Assembly: GCF_014282005.1 (NCBI RefSeq)
Contig: NZ_JACFTD010000019.1
Span: forward strand, 1-62,072
Direction of reading: 5' to 3'
Length of the DNA: 62,072 nt
Source of the DNA: Sporosarcina sp. BP05
GTDB lineage: Bacteria; Bacillota; Bacilli; Bacillales_A; Planococcaceae
The notes below the pieces were generated by a model. It searched no databases, was not told where the DNA came from, and was given only the letters and a program-made list of their open reading frames with translations. The translations under genes and the position numbers were made by a program. Within the stretch, counting starts at the first letter, position 1. Each line of letters opens with the position of its first letter. This document shows, piece after piece, positions 26,283 through 36,200 of this stretch.

Positions 26283-26600
26283 AATCGACCCAATTTCCCA
26301 ATCCCCCTCTTTTGCCTGTATAAGGATCTTGTTTTTTTCACGGTTTTTCCACGCCTCGCGCATCATGTCAACATAGCGGTCAAACTTCGTCGGGCTCGCA
26401 AAATGCGCCAGTTCAGCCAAGTAATTTGCGCCGCCCAGTTCCACGGGCTCCATCATCGTCAGTAGCGCCACAAAGTCGACGGGACGTTTTTTTGCCAGTA
26501 ACGACTGCATGCACCCAAATATATTTTTATGAATTAGACTGATGAAAAAATCTTTTTTAACATCACTATCAACGATTAAATAATTCTCCGAGAGCATCGT
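26283..26600 (-). pseudogene. DnaB-like replicative helicase N-terminal fragment
   Basis: SVLGTMLSENYLIVDSDV, then MQSLLAKKRPVDFVALLTMM, then GANYLAELAHFAS: the N-terminal domain of a DnaB-type helicase. It runs to KEGDWEIG and then into element A at 26282, so the ATPase domain is lost. Upstream the frame contains a stop three codons before SVLG, so it may also be frameshifted at its start. It lies just downstream of a phage replication initiator gene and would be the companion helicase. Confidence 0.8.
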
Positions 26601-26642
26601 TCCTAACACACTTTTTTCAATCTACTCATGACGGTCCATCCT

Positions 26643-27419
26643 TCACGCCTCCCCTTTGCTAAAGTCTAATTCGAATGGCTTTGGCGGAATGCTTTCTGGC
26701 AAGTCACCAGCCCTCGATTCTTCCAAATAGTTTTCAAAATTCGTCACATTGAATAACGTGGAAGGGCGTAAATACTTCTGCCAATGTGGATCACCCAGCC
26801 AGTCTCTCGCTTTCGTGTCAATGACCTTTTTGCAATCCGCCACTGTGTACCCATCACTGAAACGCCCTTTCACCAATCGTGCAGTCGCCTTCGAAGACGC
26901 TTTAAATTGCTTGATCGCTTTGTCATTCAAATAATCAATGACAGACACAACGTCGAGATCGTTCTCGACAAGGTCTTTCTTAATTCTTTTAATTTCTTTG
27001 GTTATTGCTAGGGGCATTTTGCCCTCTGTAGAGGGGGCAATTTGCACTTCCTCTTGGAAAGATTTTGCGGTCGTCGATGGAGCATCTTGCCCCCCCTGAC
27101 AGTGCAGAATTGTATAATCAATGCGGTACCATTTTGTCTTGTCCATTTTCATCCGATTATACGAAGAGGTCGAAATGATATAGCCGCTATCTTCCAGTCT
27201 ACGAATCGCTCTTTTAATCGTATCGACAGACCAAAATGGGAACTCTTCGTTTTTCCACTCTTCATATGTTTTGTAAACCCACTTATGCCCATCCCGAATT
27301 TTGTTCGAGATGAGCGATCTAAAATGTAGCTGTTGAAGTACCATAGCCTCGTTCAATCCAACCTGCATCGCAAGCGACGGAAGTACTTGAAGCGGCGACT
27401 CTTCTATTACTAAATTCAT
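26643..27419 (-). CDS. Phage-type replication initiator / conserved phage C-terminal domain protein
   Basis: A 258-residue protein. The N-terminal 115 residues are a winged-helix-like domain (KWVYKTYEEWKNEEFPFWSV, IKRAIRRLEDSGYI) typical of phage replication initiators. The C-terminal part carries the Phg_2220_C motif: VIDYLNDKAIKQFKASSKAT, RLVKGRFSDGYTVADCKKVI, WQKYLRPSTLFNVTNFENYL. The ATG follows GAGGAGGA. The next gene is a truncated DnaB-like helicase, so this is a prophage replication relic. The gene itself is intact. Confidence 0.85.
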   Translation of the reverse strand: MNLVIEESPLQVLPSLAMQVGLNEAMVLQQLHFRSLISNKIRDGHKWVYKTYEEWKNEEFPFWSVDTIKRAIRRLEDSGYIISTSSYNRMKMDKTKWYRIDYTILHCQGGQDAPSTTAKSFQEEVQIAPSTEGKMPLAITKEIKRIKKDLVENDLDVVSVIDYLNDKAIKQFKASSKATARLVKGRFSDGYTVADCKKVIDTKARDWLGDPHWQKYLRPSTLFNVTNFENYLEESRAGDLPESIPPKPFELDFSKGEA

Positions 27420-27548
27420 CAGGAATCCTCCTCGAGCGAGTGTTTTTTTAACGACAGCACGACGTCTTTGGCCTAGACGAACGGTGCCTTCACACTATAT
27501 ATAGACAAACCATTCGAAAAAGGGGACAACTTGATGAAATTAAAATTT
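27420..27548. other. Region upstream of the phage initiator gene
   Basis: No gene seen. It ends at the left end of element A copy 6. Confidence 0.4.
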
Positions 27549-27790
27549 CAGGTACCTGTGCAAGATTGTATTCGGATAACGCACTACAATTGCATATACA
27601 TGAACGGGAGATTAGATAGGCGCCTGATTATCTAATTTCAGGTACCTGTGTAAGGCTTGATTCAGGTAATTCACTACAATTACATATTTATAAGGCGGGG
27701 ATTAGGTATTTACTACAATACCTAATCCTTTTTGCGTTTTTATACAATTGGTTGAATTGTTCGTTGTTTTTTGTTGCACAGGTACCGATT
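27549..27790. repeat. Palindromic element A, copies 6a and 6b (nested or tandem)
   Basis: 6a starts CAGGTACCTGTGCAA at 27549 and stops after its inner hairpin (TATCTAAT). 6b starts CAGGTACCTGTGTAA at 27639 and is complete to TTGCACAGGTACC. The 6b inner arms GGATTAGGTATT/AATACCTAATCC pair perfectly and differ from all other copies. Confidence 0.88.
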
Positions 27791-28380
27791 TTGAAACTGG
27801 AAATAAAACTCCATTTGTTGATGATGAAGATCGGCCGTCAGTAGAAAGGCCAATAGTAAATAAAATTACCTTGACAGTATCAGTATCAGTAACAGTAGCT
27901 CTCCAAGCGATTGCGGCGGCCGTAGCGGGAGACAAGTCGGGTGAATATCCTCAAAGTGCAATTGATGATTATAAATTTGCAGTTGCAGAAGCGCAAATAG
28001 TACTAAATAATACAAGAGCGACTGCATCAGATATTTCAACAGCATCGTCAGCTTTAGCGGCCGCAAAAGTAAAATTTGAAGAGGCGGCAGTAAAAGTGGC
28101 AACTGTGAATAAGAAAGAACTGCGGCAAAAAATTGCAGAACTAACCAAAATTCATGCAACTGGATATAAGGAGAGTTGGAATGTTCTTCAAGCGAAGCTA
28201 GAAGTAGCAAATGGTGTAATGAATAATGATAAGGCAACACAGAAACGAGTCAAAGATGCTCTAGCTGATTTAAATGCTGCATTCGCTGATCTTAAGTTCA
28301 CAGAAAATGCCGAATTGCGTGGTGCGCAGGCATCTTTTTTTATTCACCCTTTTAATAAAAAAAACTGTATTATTTCATAA
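27791..28380 (+). pseudogene. FIVAR-domain surface protein fragment
   Basis: The frame reads out of element A. It contains two FIVAR-like repeats (AIDDYKFAVAEAQIVLNN ... ALAAAKVKFEEAAVKV and LRQKIAELTKIHATGYKESW ... ALADLNAAFADL), as found in large cell-wall-associated and adhesive proteins. No signal peptide or start is present: the N-terminus lies within the element. It is an internal remnant of a large surface protein, and the last 20 codons (from about 28310) look out of frame with the family. Confidence 0.75.
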
Positions 28381-28429
28381 ACATGGTATCATGAATAAGG
28401 ATTTTAGATAAAACAATGGAGGAATACAC

Positions 28430-29662
28430 ATGCAAAGAAAAAATTTTTGGTACCTGGTGACTGCGATTCTAGTTATTATCTTATTAATTGCAACATTTTT
28501 TGTCATTAATAACAAAAGTAATGATGAAAATTCAACGAATCCCGCTGAATCGAACAAGCAAAATAGCAACAATTCAGGAGAGCAAGACGGGTCAACTTCC
28601 CCATCGGATGAAGAGGAATCTAGCACATTATTGTATGGAAAAGAAGACGATACTGTAGATTACACTGACCCTACCGATGAAGAGTCAGAAGAAAATAGCG
28701 CTCATTTTGGGGCTGTTCCAACTATTTTTGATGAAACGGAAAATACAAAAACAAAATTAGAATACAAATTAACCAAACCAGAAATTCTAAAAGGCTCTAC
28801 GGTTCCTTACGATTTCGCAAGACTCATTTTAGCTAAAGATGGATATGTTGCAGCACTAGTTAATAATAAATTACTTTACTATACTCCTGCTAACCAACAA
28901 ATTAAGCAACTTGCGGATAACGTATCAAATGCTAAAGCTAGTGATGATGGCAGATACGTACTGTTTGAAGAAAAAGGACATGATAAGTTCACTACTTATC
29001 AATATGAATTTCCTATCCCTAAAAATGGGAAGGAAGAAGTCTTGAACACCGTGCATTCTTTAATAGATTTCGGTGTACTTAACCACACATTCTATTTCTC
29101 TTCACAGGACGACGAAAACCACAGTTACTATTACACGCCATTCAACACATCACGAGATGACATAGAGGATGATTTCTTTGCTGTAATGAGTACATACGGC
29201 TCGGCTATACACAGAAAAACAGTACTTACTTACGATGAAGAAGACCAAACATTTTCGTCATTTGAAGGCAGAGGAAAAAACAAACAAAAATTGTTCACCT
29301 TGCCTGTAAAGCAAAACAAACATATCAGACAATTCATCGTAAACCCTTTCCAACTAGAACCAGTTATTTTATCTGGATTCACTGGTCATAAGGATTTCCC
29401 TTACGGAGAAAAAGTCTATATTAATGAGTTCTTAATAGAAGACATTGTAGATTTGAAAGAAGCTTTTTGGATTAATAAAGATATCCTCATCTTCACAGAT
29501 ATGGGCTTCGACCAAACATTGAACTACTACGACTTTAAAACACGCACTCAAACAGTACTCGATTATTCCGTCAATTCCGCGACTTATGATGCGAAGAACA
29601 AAATCTTGTACTACGTTAAACAAGATAACAAAATTAGACAAATAAAAATCAGTGTAGATTGA
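28430..29662 (+). CDS. Membrane-anchored protein with propeller-like repeats
   Basis: A 410-residue protein with one N-terminal TM anchor (about residues 7-26, FWYLVTAILVIILLIATFFV). An Asn/Ser/Glu-rich linker follows (about 27-90), then a beta-rich region. Motifs such as VAALVNNKLLYY, ASDDGRYVLFEE and ATYDAKNKILYYVK look like blades of a WD40/TolB-like beta propeller. The ribosome site GGAGG precedes the ATG. The extracytoplasmic domain might bind a wall polymer or protein partner. Enzymatic activity is not evident. Confidence 0.7.
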   Translation: MQRKNFWYLVTAILVIILLIATFFVINNKSNDENSTNPAESNKQNSNNSGEQDGSTSPSDEEESSTLLYGKEDDTVDYTDPTDEESEENSAHFGAVPTIFDETENTKTKLEYKLTKPEILKGSTVPYDFARLILAKDGYVAALVNNKLLYYTPANQQIKQLADNVSNAKASDDGRYVLFEEKGHDKFTTYQYEFPIPKNGKEEVLNTVHSLIDFGVLNHTFYFSSQDDENHSYYYTPFNTSRDDIEDDFFAVMSTYGSAIHRKTVLTYDEEDQTFSSFEGRGKNKQKLFTLPVKQNKHIRQFIVNPFQLEPVILSGFTGHKDFPYGEKVYINEFLIEDIVDLKEAFWINKDILIFTDMGFDQTLNYYDFKTRTQTVLDYSVNSATYDAKNKILYYVKQDNKIRQIKISVD

Positions 29663-29669
29663 ACACAAA

Positions 29670-29704
29670 TGAGAAAGCATTTACTAATGCTTTCTCATTC
29701 ATTT
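29670..29704. terminator. Rho-independent terminator
   Basis: TGAGAAAGCAT and ATGCTTTCTCA pair directly after the stop, followed by TTCATTTTG. Confidence 0.85.
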
Positions 29705-29792
29705 TGTATTTGATATCTTTTTATAATTATTATTAGTGAACGAATCGACGCATTTTTCAGCAGATATCCTTCAATACTCTTTGTTTTTTATT

Positions 29793-29948
29793 TTACGTTT
29801 TCAATTCTTTCAACAGATTCGTAATTATCTCTTCCCCTGACTTCTAAATTAGCCTGAATTAAATGACTAAATTCATGTAAGAGAATAAATACTGCATATT
29901 CGAAGCAGGTCAAGTCTTCATCAAAACTGAAATAATTATTAAGAAGCA
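29793..29948 (-). pseudogene. HExxH metallopeptidase fragment
   Basis: A 51-codon minus frame ending at 29793 encodes LLHEFSHLIQANLEVRGRDN, with the zinc-metallopeptidase HEFSH motif and downstream helix. It has no ribosome site, and the frame is closed upstream at 29949-29951. It is the 3' remnant of a peptidase gene (for example ImmA/M78- or SprT-like). Confidence 0.5.
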
Positions 29949-30025
29949 ATCAAAAAAATGAACAACAGCTGATCAAATATCAAGCTAGTGATATTGAAAG
30001 GTATATAGTAATGGGAGAGATTAAA

Positions 30026-31204
30026 ATGAAAAAGAAATTAATTGTATTGTTAACGGCGGTTTCAATATTAGGACTAACAACGGCTTGTTCAAATGATAAA
30101 GAAGAAAAAGTAGAGGCTGAAAAAGCAGAGATTCCTGTAGAAGAAATTGATGAAGATTCGACATTGAAAGAAGAAGACGTTATTGGCGACACGGAAGAGG
30201 AAATGAATGAAAATGATATTATGCTTTCATCATTATTTGATTTCTATTTACAACATCATAAATTTGGTAAGTATGTAAATAATATGAAACTAGTTGGAAG
30301 TACGATTGTTGTTGATTTTCATAATTCATACAAAGAAATGAAGAAAGTAAACCCCGACAGTATTAAATTTAATAAATATACGTTTCCTGAGTTGTATGAA
30401 AAGTATGTACCGAACAATGACTATAAAGACTTAAACGCTTATTTAATTGGTCGTTCAATGTTTGTATTAGCGAATCATCCAAATGTTAACCGCGTCATTA
30501 TTAATGCCCCACCTAACGATAAAGGTATTTATCACTCGGTAGATGTAAATAGAGAAGATTTAGGCTATGTTTTAGGTTTCGATGTTTCGTTACTTAAGAG
30601 GGGAATCGAGGAAGAAGAGGAAGACGAATTGGGTGCGGAGTTTTATTTATTCGCAAACACATACTTAGAACCGATATCTGATGCGCCATACGATGATAAT
30701 AAACGATTTTTAAATTTATTCATTAAGCAACAAAAAGGTCCAATTACTGTAGAGGGGAAAGAAATTGCTGCAATAAATGAATATAGAATAAATCTAAAAT
30801 ATCTCTATCCGCTGAGAGAACTCGTAATGAATAGTGATAGATATTCTGAATATGTGCCTTACATGGAAAAAATAGAAGTAAAAAAGAACAAGATTTTTAT
30901 TAAGTTTTCTCCAACTTTCAGAAAATCAGTTGGTTTAAACTTAAGTCTAGTCTTATTGGCGGGAACCTTTCTAGCTGATTATCCAGAATTAGAGAGCGTT
31001 GAGTTGAAATCGGAAGAAATTTTAATGAAAGTAAGTAGAAAAGAGTTGATAGACTTTTTAGGATATGATATCGCAACATTAGTCAAGACTGATGTTGGAG
31101 ATGTTAATGATTGGGACGAATTTGATGAAAAGTTCTCTAGAAAATATGTTTATACACGAGACATGGAAGATCGAGATAAATTTTTAAAAAGATTCTTGAA
31201 GTAA
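30026..31204 (+). CDS. Lipoprotein of unknown function
   Basis: A 392-residue lipoprotein. The signal peptide KKKLIVLLTAVSILGLTTAC ends in the lipobox Cys21. An acidic linker (KVEAEKAEIPVEEIDEDST) is followed by a soluble domain of about 320 residues with no recognised family. Sequence blocks at about 60-170 and 245-345 look alike (SYKEMKKVNPDS against TFRKSVGLNLS; NPNVNRVIINAP against YPELESVELKS), suggesting an internal duplication. ATG 30026 is preceded by GGGAGAG. It stands alone after a terminator and may be a substrate-binding or structural wall lipoprotein. Confidence 0.65.
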   Translation: MKKKLIVLLTAVSILGLTTACSNDKEEKVEAEKAEIPVEEIDEDSTLKEEDVIGDTEEEMNENDIMLSSLFDFYLQHHKFGKYVNNMKLVGSTIVVDFHNSYKEMKKVNPDSIKFNKYTFPELYEKYVPNNDYKDLNAYLIGRSMFVLANHPNVNRVIINAPPNDKGIYHSVDVNREDLGYVLGFDVSLLKRGIEEEEEDELGAEFYLFANTYLEPISDAPYDDNKRFLNLFIKQQKGPITVEGKEIAAINEYRINLKYLYPLRELVMNSDRYSEYVPYMEKIEVKKNKIFIKFSPTFRKSVGLNLSLVLLAGTFLADYPELESVELKSEEILMKVSRKELIDFLGYDIATLVKTDVGDVNDWDEFDEKFSRKYVYTRDMEDRDKFLKRFLK

Positions 31205-31208
31205 AAAA

Positions 31209-31323
31209 TCGATACCTGTGCACCGCACGATTTGGGAACTAATCAGGCAATTTGAATAGTGAATGAAAAGAGTCCTCTGATTGAATTGTTTGTTGTTTTT
31301 TGTTGCACAGGCACACAAACAAT
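31209..31323. repeat. Element C copy 3 (complete, short)
   Basis: ACCTGTGCACCGCAC, then AATGAAAAGAGTCCTCTGA, then GAATTGTTTGTTGTTTTTTG and CACAGGCACACAAACAATT. Both ends are present, so it shows element C shares the right end of element A. Confidence 0.85.
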
Positions 31324-31351
31324 TACGTTGGTTACTAGAAGGTTGCTATTT

Positions 31352-31521
31352 GACGCTTTCGTGAAAGGTAAAACCAGCGTTTTTTGTAAGGGGGTCGTCC
31401 TATAAGTCGGGAAATTGGCTACCTATATGACAACCGCTTTACTTATTGTCTAGCTCCAGGCGCCAACTCCTCGGGCCATAAGTCGTTTTACTGCGAGGGC
31501 TGAAGGACGCCCTCTAATAGT
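31352..31521. repeat. Dispersed GC-richer intergenic repeat D, copy 2
   Basis: Aligned with 5511-5680. It abuts an element-B left end, TAGTGTCAGGTGCCTG, that is interrupted by the IS3 element. Confidence 0.75.
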
Positions 31522-31583
31522 GTCAGGTGCCTGTGATCAAGCCCCCTAAAAGTGGACATGAAACATAGGCTTAAATTGTGCCA

Positions 31584-32459
31584 CTAAGCACCCTTACAAT
31601 ACGCAGCTAGAAAAGATGATGGTGATAAATAACCAAGTCTTTTCTGGCTACGTTTTTTTGCGTAAAACGATGCATACTTTGGTAAATCCTTCATCAGCTG
31701 CTCAACAGAAAGCATAGGAAAAAGAAATGGAAACTCGACTTTTAAGTGAGAGAAAAAGCATTCAATCATAGCGTTATTATGACAATTTGCTTTACGCGAC
31801 ATACTCGGAATAAACCCTAATTCCCTCGATAGCTGTTGATACCGATAAGAAGGATACACATTCCCTTGATCTGTATGAATGATTACCTGGCTTAAGTCTG
31901 TGATTTGACGCGCTTCCATCGCCTGATGAATCGTAGCCTCCATCATCGCTGTATTAGAATGGAACCCAACTTGAAAGCCAATAGGCTCTCGATTAAATAG
32001 ATCCATTAAAGCTGAAACGTAGATTTTTGTATCTCCAAATGTGATTTCTGTTACATCCATTACTCATTTGTGATTTGGGAAAAATGCATTAAAATCACGA
32101 TTTAACAAGTTCGGGTAAATATAGCCCGCGGCGATATGCTTCTTCTCTGCAGACGATTTTTTCTTTCTCACTTTTGATGATAGACTCATCTCACGCATTA
32201 AGTGAGCGACACGTTTATGGTTAATCACATAGCCATCTTGTTCTTTTAAAGTACCAGCGATTCGTTTCGAACCATATGTTCCTCCTACTTCATCATAAAG
32301 ACATTGAATCATTTCTTTATCCCGCCAATCGCGTTCAGAAGGAACTTTTTGGGGACGTTTTAAATAATCGTAATAACCACTAGGTGATACATTAAATGCT
32401 TTAGCCAATTGTCGTACAGTATATTCCTTTCTCAAACTTGTGATGGCTTCAAAGTACAC
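31584..32459 (-). pseudogene. IS3-family transposase orfB, nonsense mutation
   Basis: A DDE transposase of about 291 codons in one frame with a TGA at 32061-32063. In homologues this position is Trp in a PNHKWVMDVTEI-like motif, so TGG became TGA. The C-terminal half has VTEITFGDTKIYVSALMDL (first Asp), VIIHTDQGNVYPSYRYQQL (second Asp) and MIECFFSHLKVE (Glu). The N-terminal half has the HTH_21 domain (YDEVGGTYGSKRIAGTL, LKEQDGYVINHKRVAHLM). Confidence 0.88.
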
Positions 32460-32464
32460 AGGTT

Positions 32465-32793
32465 TTACTTCTGTTTGAGAAAGGTTTGGAACTTTTTTAA
32501 GATTTTCACCTGAATCTGTTGTTCTTCATAAGCTTTTTCAATAACTTTTAAACGTGCTAATTCTTCCACATCCACCAACGACATAGGTTTTTTTGTGTAT
32601 CTAAGTTTAGAAATGAAGCGGGTCCGAAATCTTTATATTGTTTAACCCATTGTTGAATACTTGTTAGACTCACATTCATTTCTTCTGCCATTTGTTTTGT
32701 GGGCATATGTTCATCCAAGATACGCTCTACTGCTTTTACTTTATTTTCAGGTGATGTATAAATATTCATCTTCCTACGTGGTCTGTAAACCAT
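32465..32793 (-). pseudogene. IS3-family orfA, frameshifted
   Basis: A helix-turn-helix protein starting at ATG 32793 (MVYRPRRKMNIYTSPENK) with GGGGATGAT before it. The frame breaks at a run of seven A (about 32586-32592) after NLDTQK; continuing one base out of frame gives PMSLVDVEELARLKVIEKAY and a normal orfA C-terminus ending at 32465. This is a slippage mutation in a homopolymer or a sequencing error. Confidence 0.8.
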
Positions 32794-32876
32794 GGTATCA
32801 TCCCCTTTTGATGAATTATAAATAATACTGGTACAATAGTATACCCGCTTTATGTCCATTATAAGGGGGTCGAGCA

Positions 32877-33015
32877 CTGTGCGCGGCACTATTCTGAAAG
32901 TACCTGCAATTGTATAAAGATAGAATTAAAATCAGATAAATTGGCGAATGTCTGGTTTTTTTGCATGTTTATTCGGCTGTATGAACTTTTTCCTTTTTGT
33001 CAGGCACAGTGCACA
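32877..33015. repeat. Element B, interrupted by the IS3 element
   Basis: The left end is at 31522-31533 and the rest at 32877-33015: GCGGCACTATTCTG, then TCAGATAAATTGGCGAATGTCTGG (hairpin; key stem CAGA...TCTG), then TTTTTTTGCATGTTTATTC and GTCAGGCACAGTGCACAC. The outer ends GGTGCCTGTGC and GCACAGTGCAC echo element A. Confidence 0.7.
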
Positions 33016-33200
33016 CAAAAGAACAGTTGAAGGGTACCTTAAAATTTTGCTATCTACTCTTGTTCACAAGCAGTTCTTTACTCTGTCCCTAGGCTTACTA
33101 GTATACTTAACTGATGAAAGAACTCATTCCTATAATTGTGTTTAGAAAAATACAACGTATAGAAATCAATTGAATTTACGAATAGAAAGTGGGAAGATAC
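33016..33200. promoter_or_regulatory. Upstream region of the beta-helix/AAA+ gene
   Basis: AT-rich with no gene. There is no strong hexamer pair. GGGAAG lies 5-6 nt before GTG 33201. Confidence 0.35.
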
Positions 33201-36200
33201 GTGGCAATTATTCAAGTGTCTCAGCGTGAAGGATCCAACTACAAAACCATTCAGGCTGCAGTAGAGGCAGCTCTACCAGGAGATACAGTGGAAGTTGATG
33301 AAGGTGTTTATGATGAACATGTAACAATCGATAAGCTACTGGTTCTTCGAAGTTCAGAAGGTGAAGCGAGCTCAGTTCGTCTAACAGGAAGTGTTCGTAT
33401 CGCGACAACGGAAGAAGTGCGTATCGAATCGATCAGCATTGGCGGAGGCACTGGTCCAGTGGCCTATGGAATACATATCGAATCAGGAGATGTAACGCTT
33501 CACCACTGTCTTTTTTCTGAGATTCAAGGAGTTGCCATGCGAGTTGATGCAGCTGCAAAAGTATACGCAGGACATTCGAACTTTCAAAAAAACCTACAAG
33601 GGATTGAGGTATTCGGGCGTTTGGCTTTGTTCGAATGCATAGTAGAAGACACGATCAAGTCTGCACAAATTAGTGTGCGCGCAGCAGGAGAAGTCGCGGT
33701 AACGAATACCGGAATTTTAAGTGGGCAAGAAGCTGGCCTTTGCTTGTATGAAACGAGTCGAGCAACAATCACCAAAAGTTCATTCATCGGAAATCGCGGG
33801 GTTCAACTTCGTTTGGAACAAGACAGTTCTATGGACGTAGAAAGTACGAATTTTTATTTTGGACATGTGCAGGGAATCTATTGTGATCAATCTAAGGGTG
33901 TCCTGAAAAATTGTGTTTTTAAAAACCAACGTTTGGAGCATGTAGCATTTACGAATGGATCCCATATCGAAGTCGAGGCAAGTACGTTTGAAAACGGTGA
34001 GGCTGAAGGAATGAACGTCAGTAATTCATCAGTTGACCTATCCGACTCACTGTTTAAAAACCAAAAAGGAGACCAAATTTCCTGTAACGAACAAAGCAAC
34101 CTCTCGATTACAAAAACACAGATCCTTTCGGGTAAGTCTAGAGGAATTGTTTCCGAAAATTCCACGTGTACACTCATCGAATCTGAAGTGAAGTACAATC
34201 TGATGACGCAACTCTCTTCGTTTACTCAAAGCGTGTTCACGATTCTGGGGTGTGAAATTGAGAGTGGAAACAATAAAGGCGTTTACGCGACAAGTAGTCA
34301 AGTGACTATTTCGGATTCTCTAATTAGCCATCATAGTGGTGTACAGATTTTTGCTTCTGAACAATCGGAAGTAATTCTGTCGGCGACCGAAGTAAAGAGT
34401 GGGGATAGTGCAGGGATAGTTGTGAAAGAATCCAAGTTGACGGCAGCCAATTGCATCATCTTCGGTCATAAGGGATCCAACGTTTTACTCAGTGCTGCGG
34501 CTAAAGCAGAAATTACCGATTGTAAAATATCGAGTGGCGATAAGAACGGCATACTTGCAGGTCCTGAAGTCGTTATTTCAGTAGAACGGTCAATTTTGTT
34601 CAATCATAAAAGGCCACAAATAAGAGCAACGGAATCTGCAGAAGTCTTTATAACGGAGTGTGAAATCTATGACGGTAAATCGTCAGGAATCGTCTTGAGT
34701 CAGGTGGAGCGTACTGAAGTGACGGAAACTCGCGTACATGGCCACCCGGATGATCAAATCATCTTGCAAGATTGTTCGGATGCTGTATTCACTGGGGTGC
34801 AAGTGATGAATGGAAAGAAGGCTGGGCTGAGACTCGAGCGTTCGGTCCCGGTTCTTAACGGCTGTTCTTTTGAGAACAACCAAGCAGGAGATTTAGTCCG
34901 CTTTGATGACAGTGTTCCAGTGCTCACCAATACGGACTTGCAGGTTCCACCAATCACTAGTAAATTAGGCGGCAGTGCTGGACATTCCTCTACTGTAGAT
35001 TCATCACCTACTAATCAGATGGATGTTTTCATGAATGGTTTGAACGGGTTTATTGGACTGGAAGATGTGAAAGACAAAATCCAGGAGTTTAAAAACGTAA
35101 GCGACATTAATCAATTCAAATTAGAGCGTGGAATGAAAGCTAACGAGGTGGTAGCGCCTCATATGATCTTTCAAGGTAATCCGGGTACTGGTAAAACGAC
35201 AGTCGCTCGGCTTATAGGAAAGATTTTTAAGGAACTAGGTTTATTAAAGTCAGGCCACGTAACTGAAGTGAAGCGAGAGGATCTCGTTGGAACACATGTT
35301 GGTGAATCAGAAGAACGAACGAAAGTAATTATTAAGGAAGCTATGGGTGGCGTCCTCTTTATAGACGAAGCGTATACGCTTGCAGCAGGGGGCAATTCGA
35401 GTAATGATTTCGGTAAAAAAGTAATTGAAACGTTGCTTCCTGCAATGGAAAATTCTCGCGGTGAATTCATTGTCATCGCGGCAGGCTATACCGAAGAAAT
35501 GAACCGTTTCCTAGCGTCTAATCCGGGATTGAAAGATCGTTTTACTGAAAGGATTCACTTTCAAGACTATACACCAGATGAGTTGCTTCAAATCTTCTTA
35601 AGCCAGTGTGAAGGAAGCTATGTGCTTACTCCTGCTGCCAAACAAGCAGTTTATGAGGAGTTCGTGGAACGTTATCGTATGCGCGATGAAACATTTAGTA
35701 ACGCTCGAATGGCACGTATCCTATACGATCAAATCGGGCTTGCTCACTCGATGAGAATTGCGAAACTTCCGCGTGAAGAGTGGACGGAAAAGGTATTGAC
35801 GACGTTTGAAGAACAAGACGTTTTACAAGCGGTACAAGAGCGTGGCGTGAAGACGTACGAAGTTCCAATCGATGAAGTACTACTCGCGCATAAACGTGCA
35901 GAACTCCATCAGTTTATCGGCCTTGGTTCTGTGAAGGCTGAAATCGATAAAATGATTGAATTAATGAGATACTACAAACGAGAAAATCATTCTACAGAGA
36001 AATTGATGAACCACACGCTGTTGATTGGTAAACCAGGGACAGGTAAAACCGAGGTCGGTCGTGTGCTCGCTGGTATTTATCAAGCGCTTGGATTATTAGA
36101 ACGAGGCGATCTGATTGAAGTAGATCGCAGCGATTTAGTCGGTAGTCATATTGGTGAAACGGAGAAGCTGACAGCCGGGCTGATTGAACGAGCGATGGGT

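Larger units (their letters stand above)
31534..32876 (-). mobile_element. IS3-family (IS150-like) insertion sequence, degenerate
   Basis: A 1343-bp element with imperfect inverted ends TGATCAAGCCCCCTAAAAGTGGACAT on one side (first 20 bases cited: TGATCAAGCCCCCTAAAAGT) and, on the other, TGCTCGACCCCCTTATAATG. The flanking 3-bp CTG (31531-31533 and 32877-32879) may be the target duplication. Both orfA and orfB are inactivated by point changes. Removing the element restores a GTGCCTGTGCGCGGCACTAT element-B left end. Confidence 0.85.

Noticed and set aside
27866..28240. 124-codon minus-strand frame opposite the FIVAR fragment
   Set aside because: Leu-rich antisense of an Ala-rich helical repeat; no ribosome site.
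35171..35476. Long frames antisense to the AAA+ gene (also 33584-34957 and 36146-36423)
   Set aside because: They lie wholly within a strong coding gene with motifs on the plus strand; no start signals were seen.
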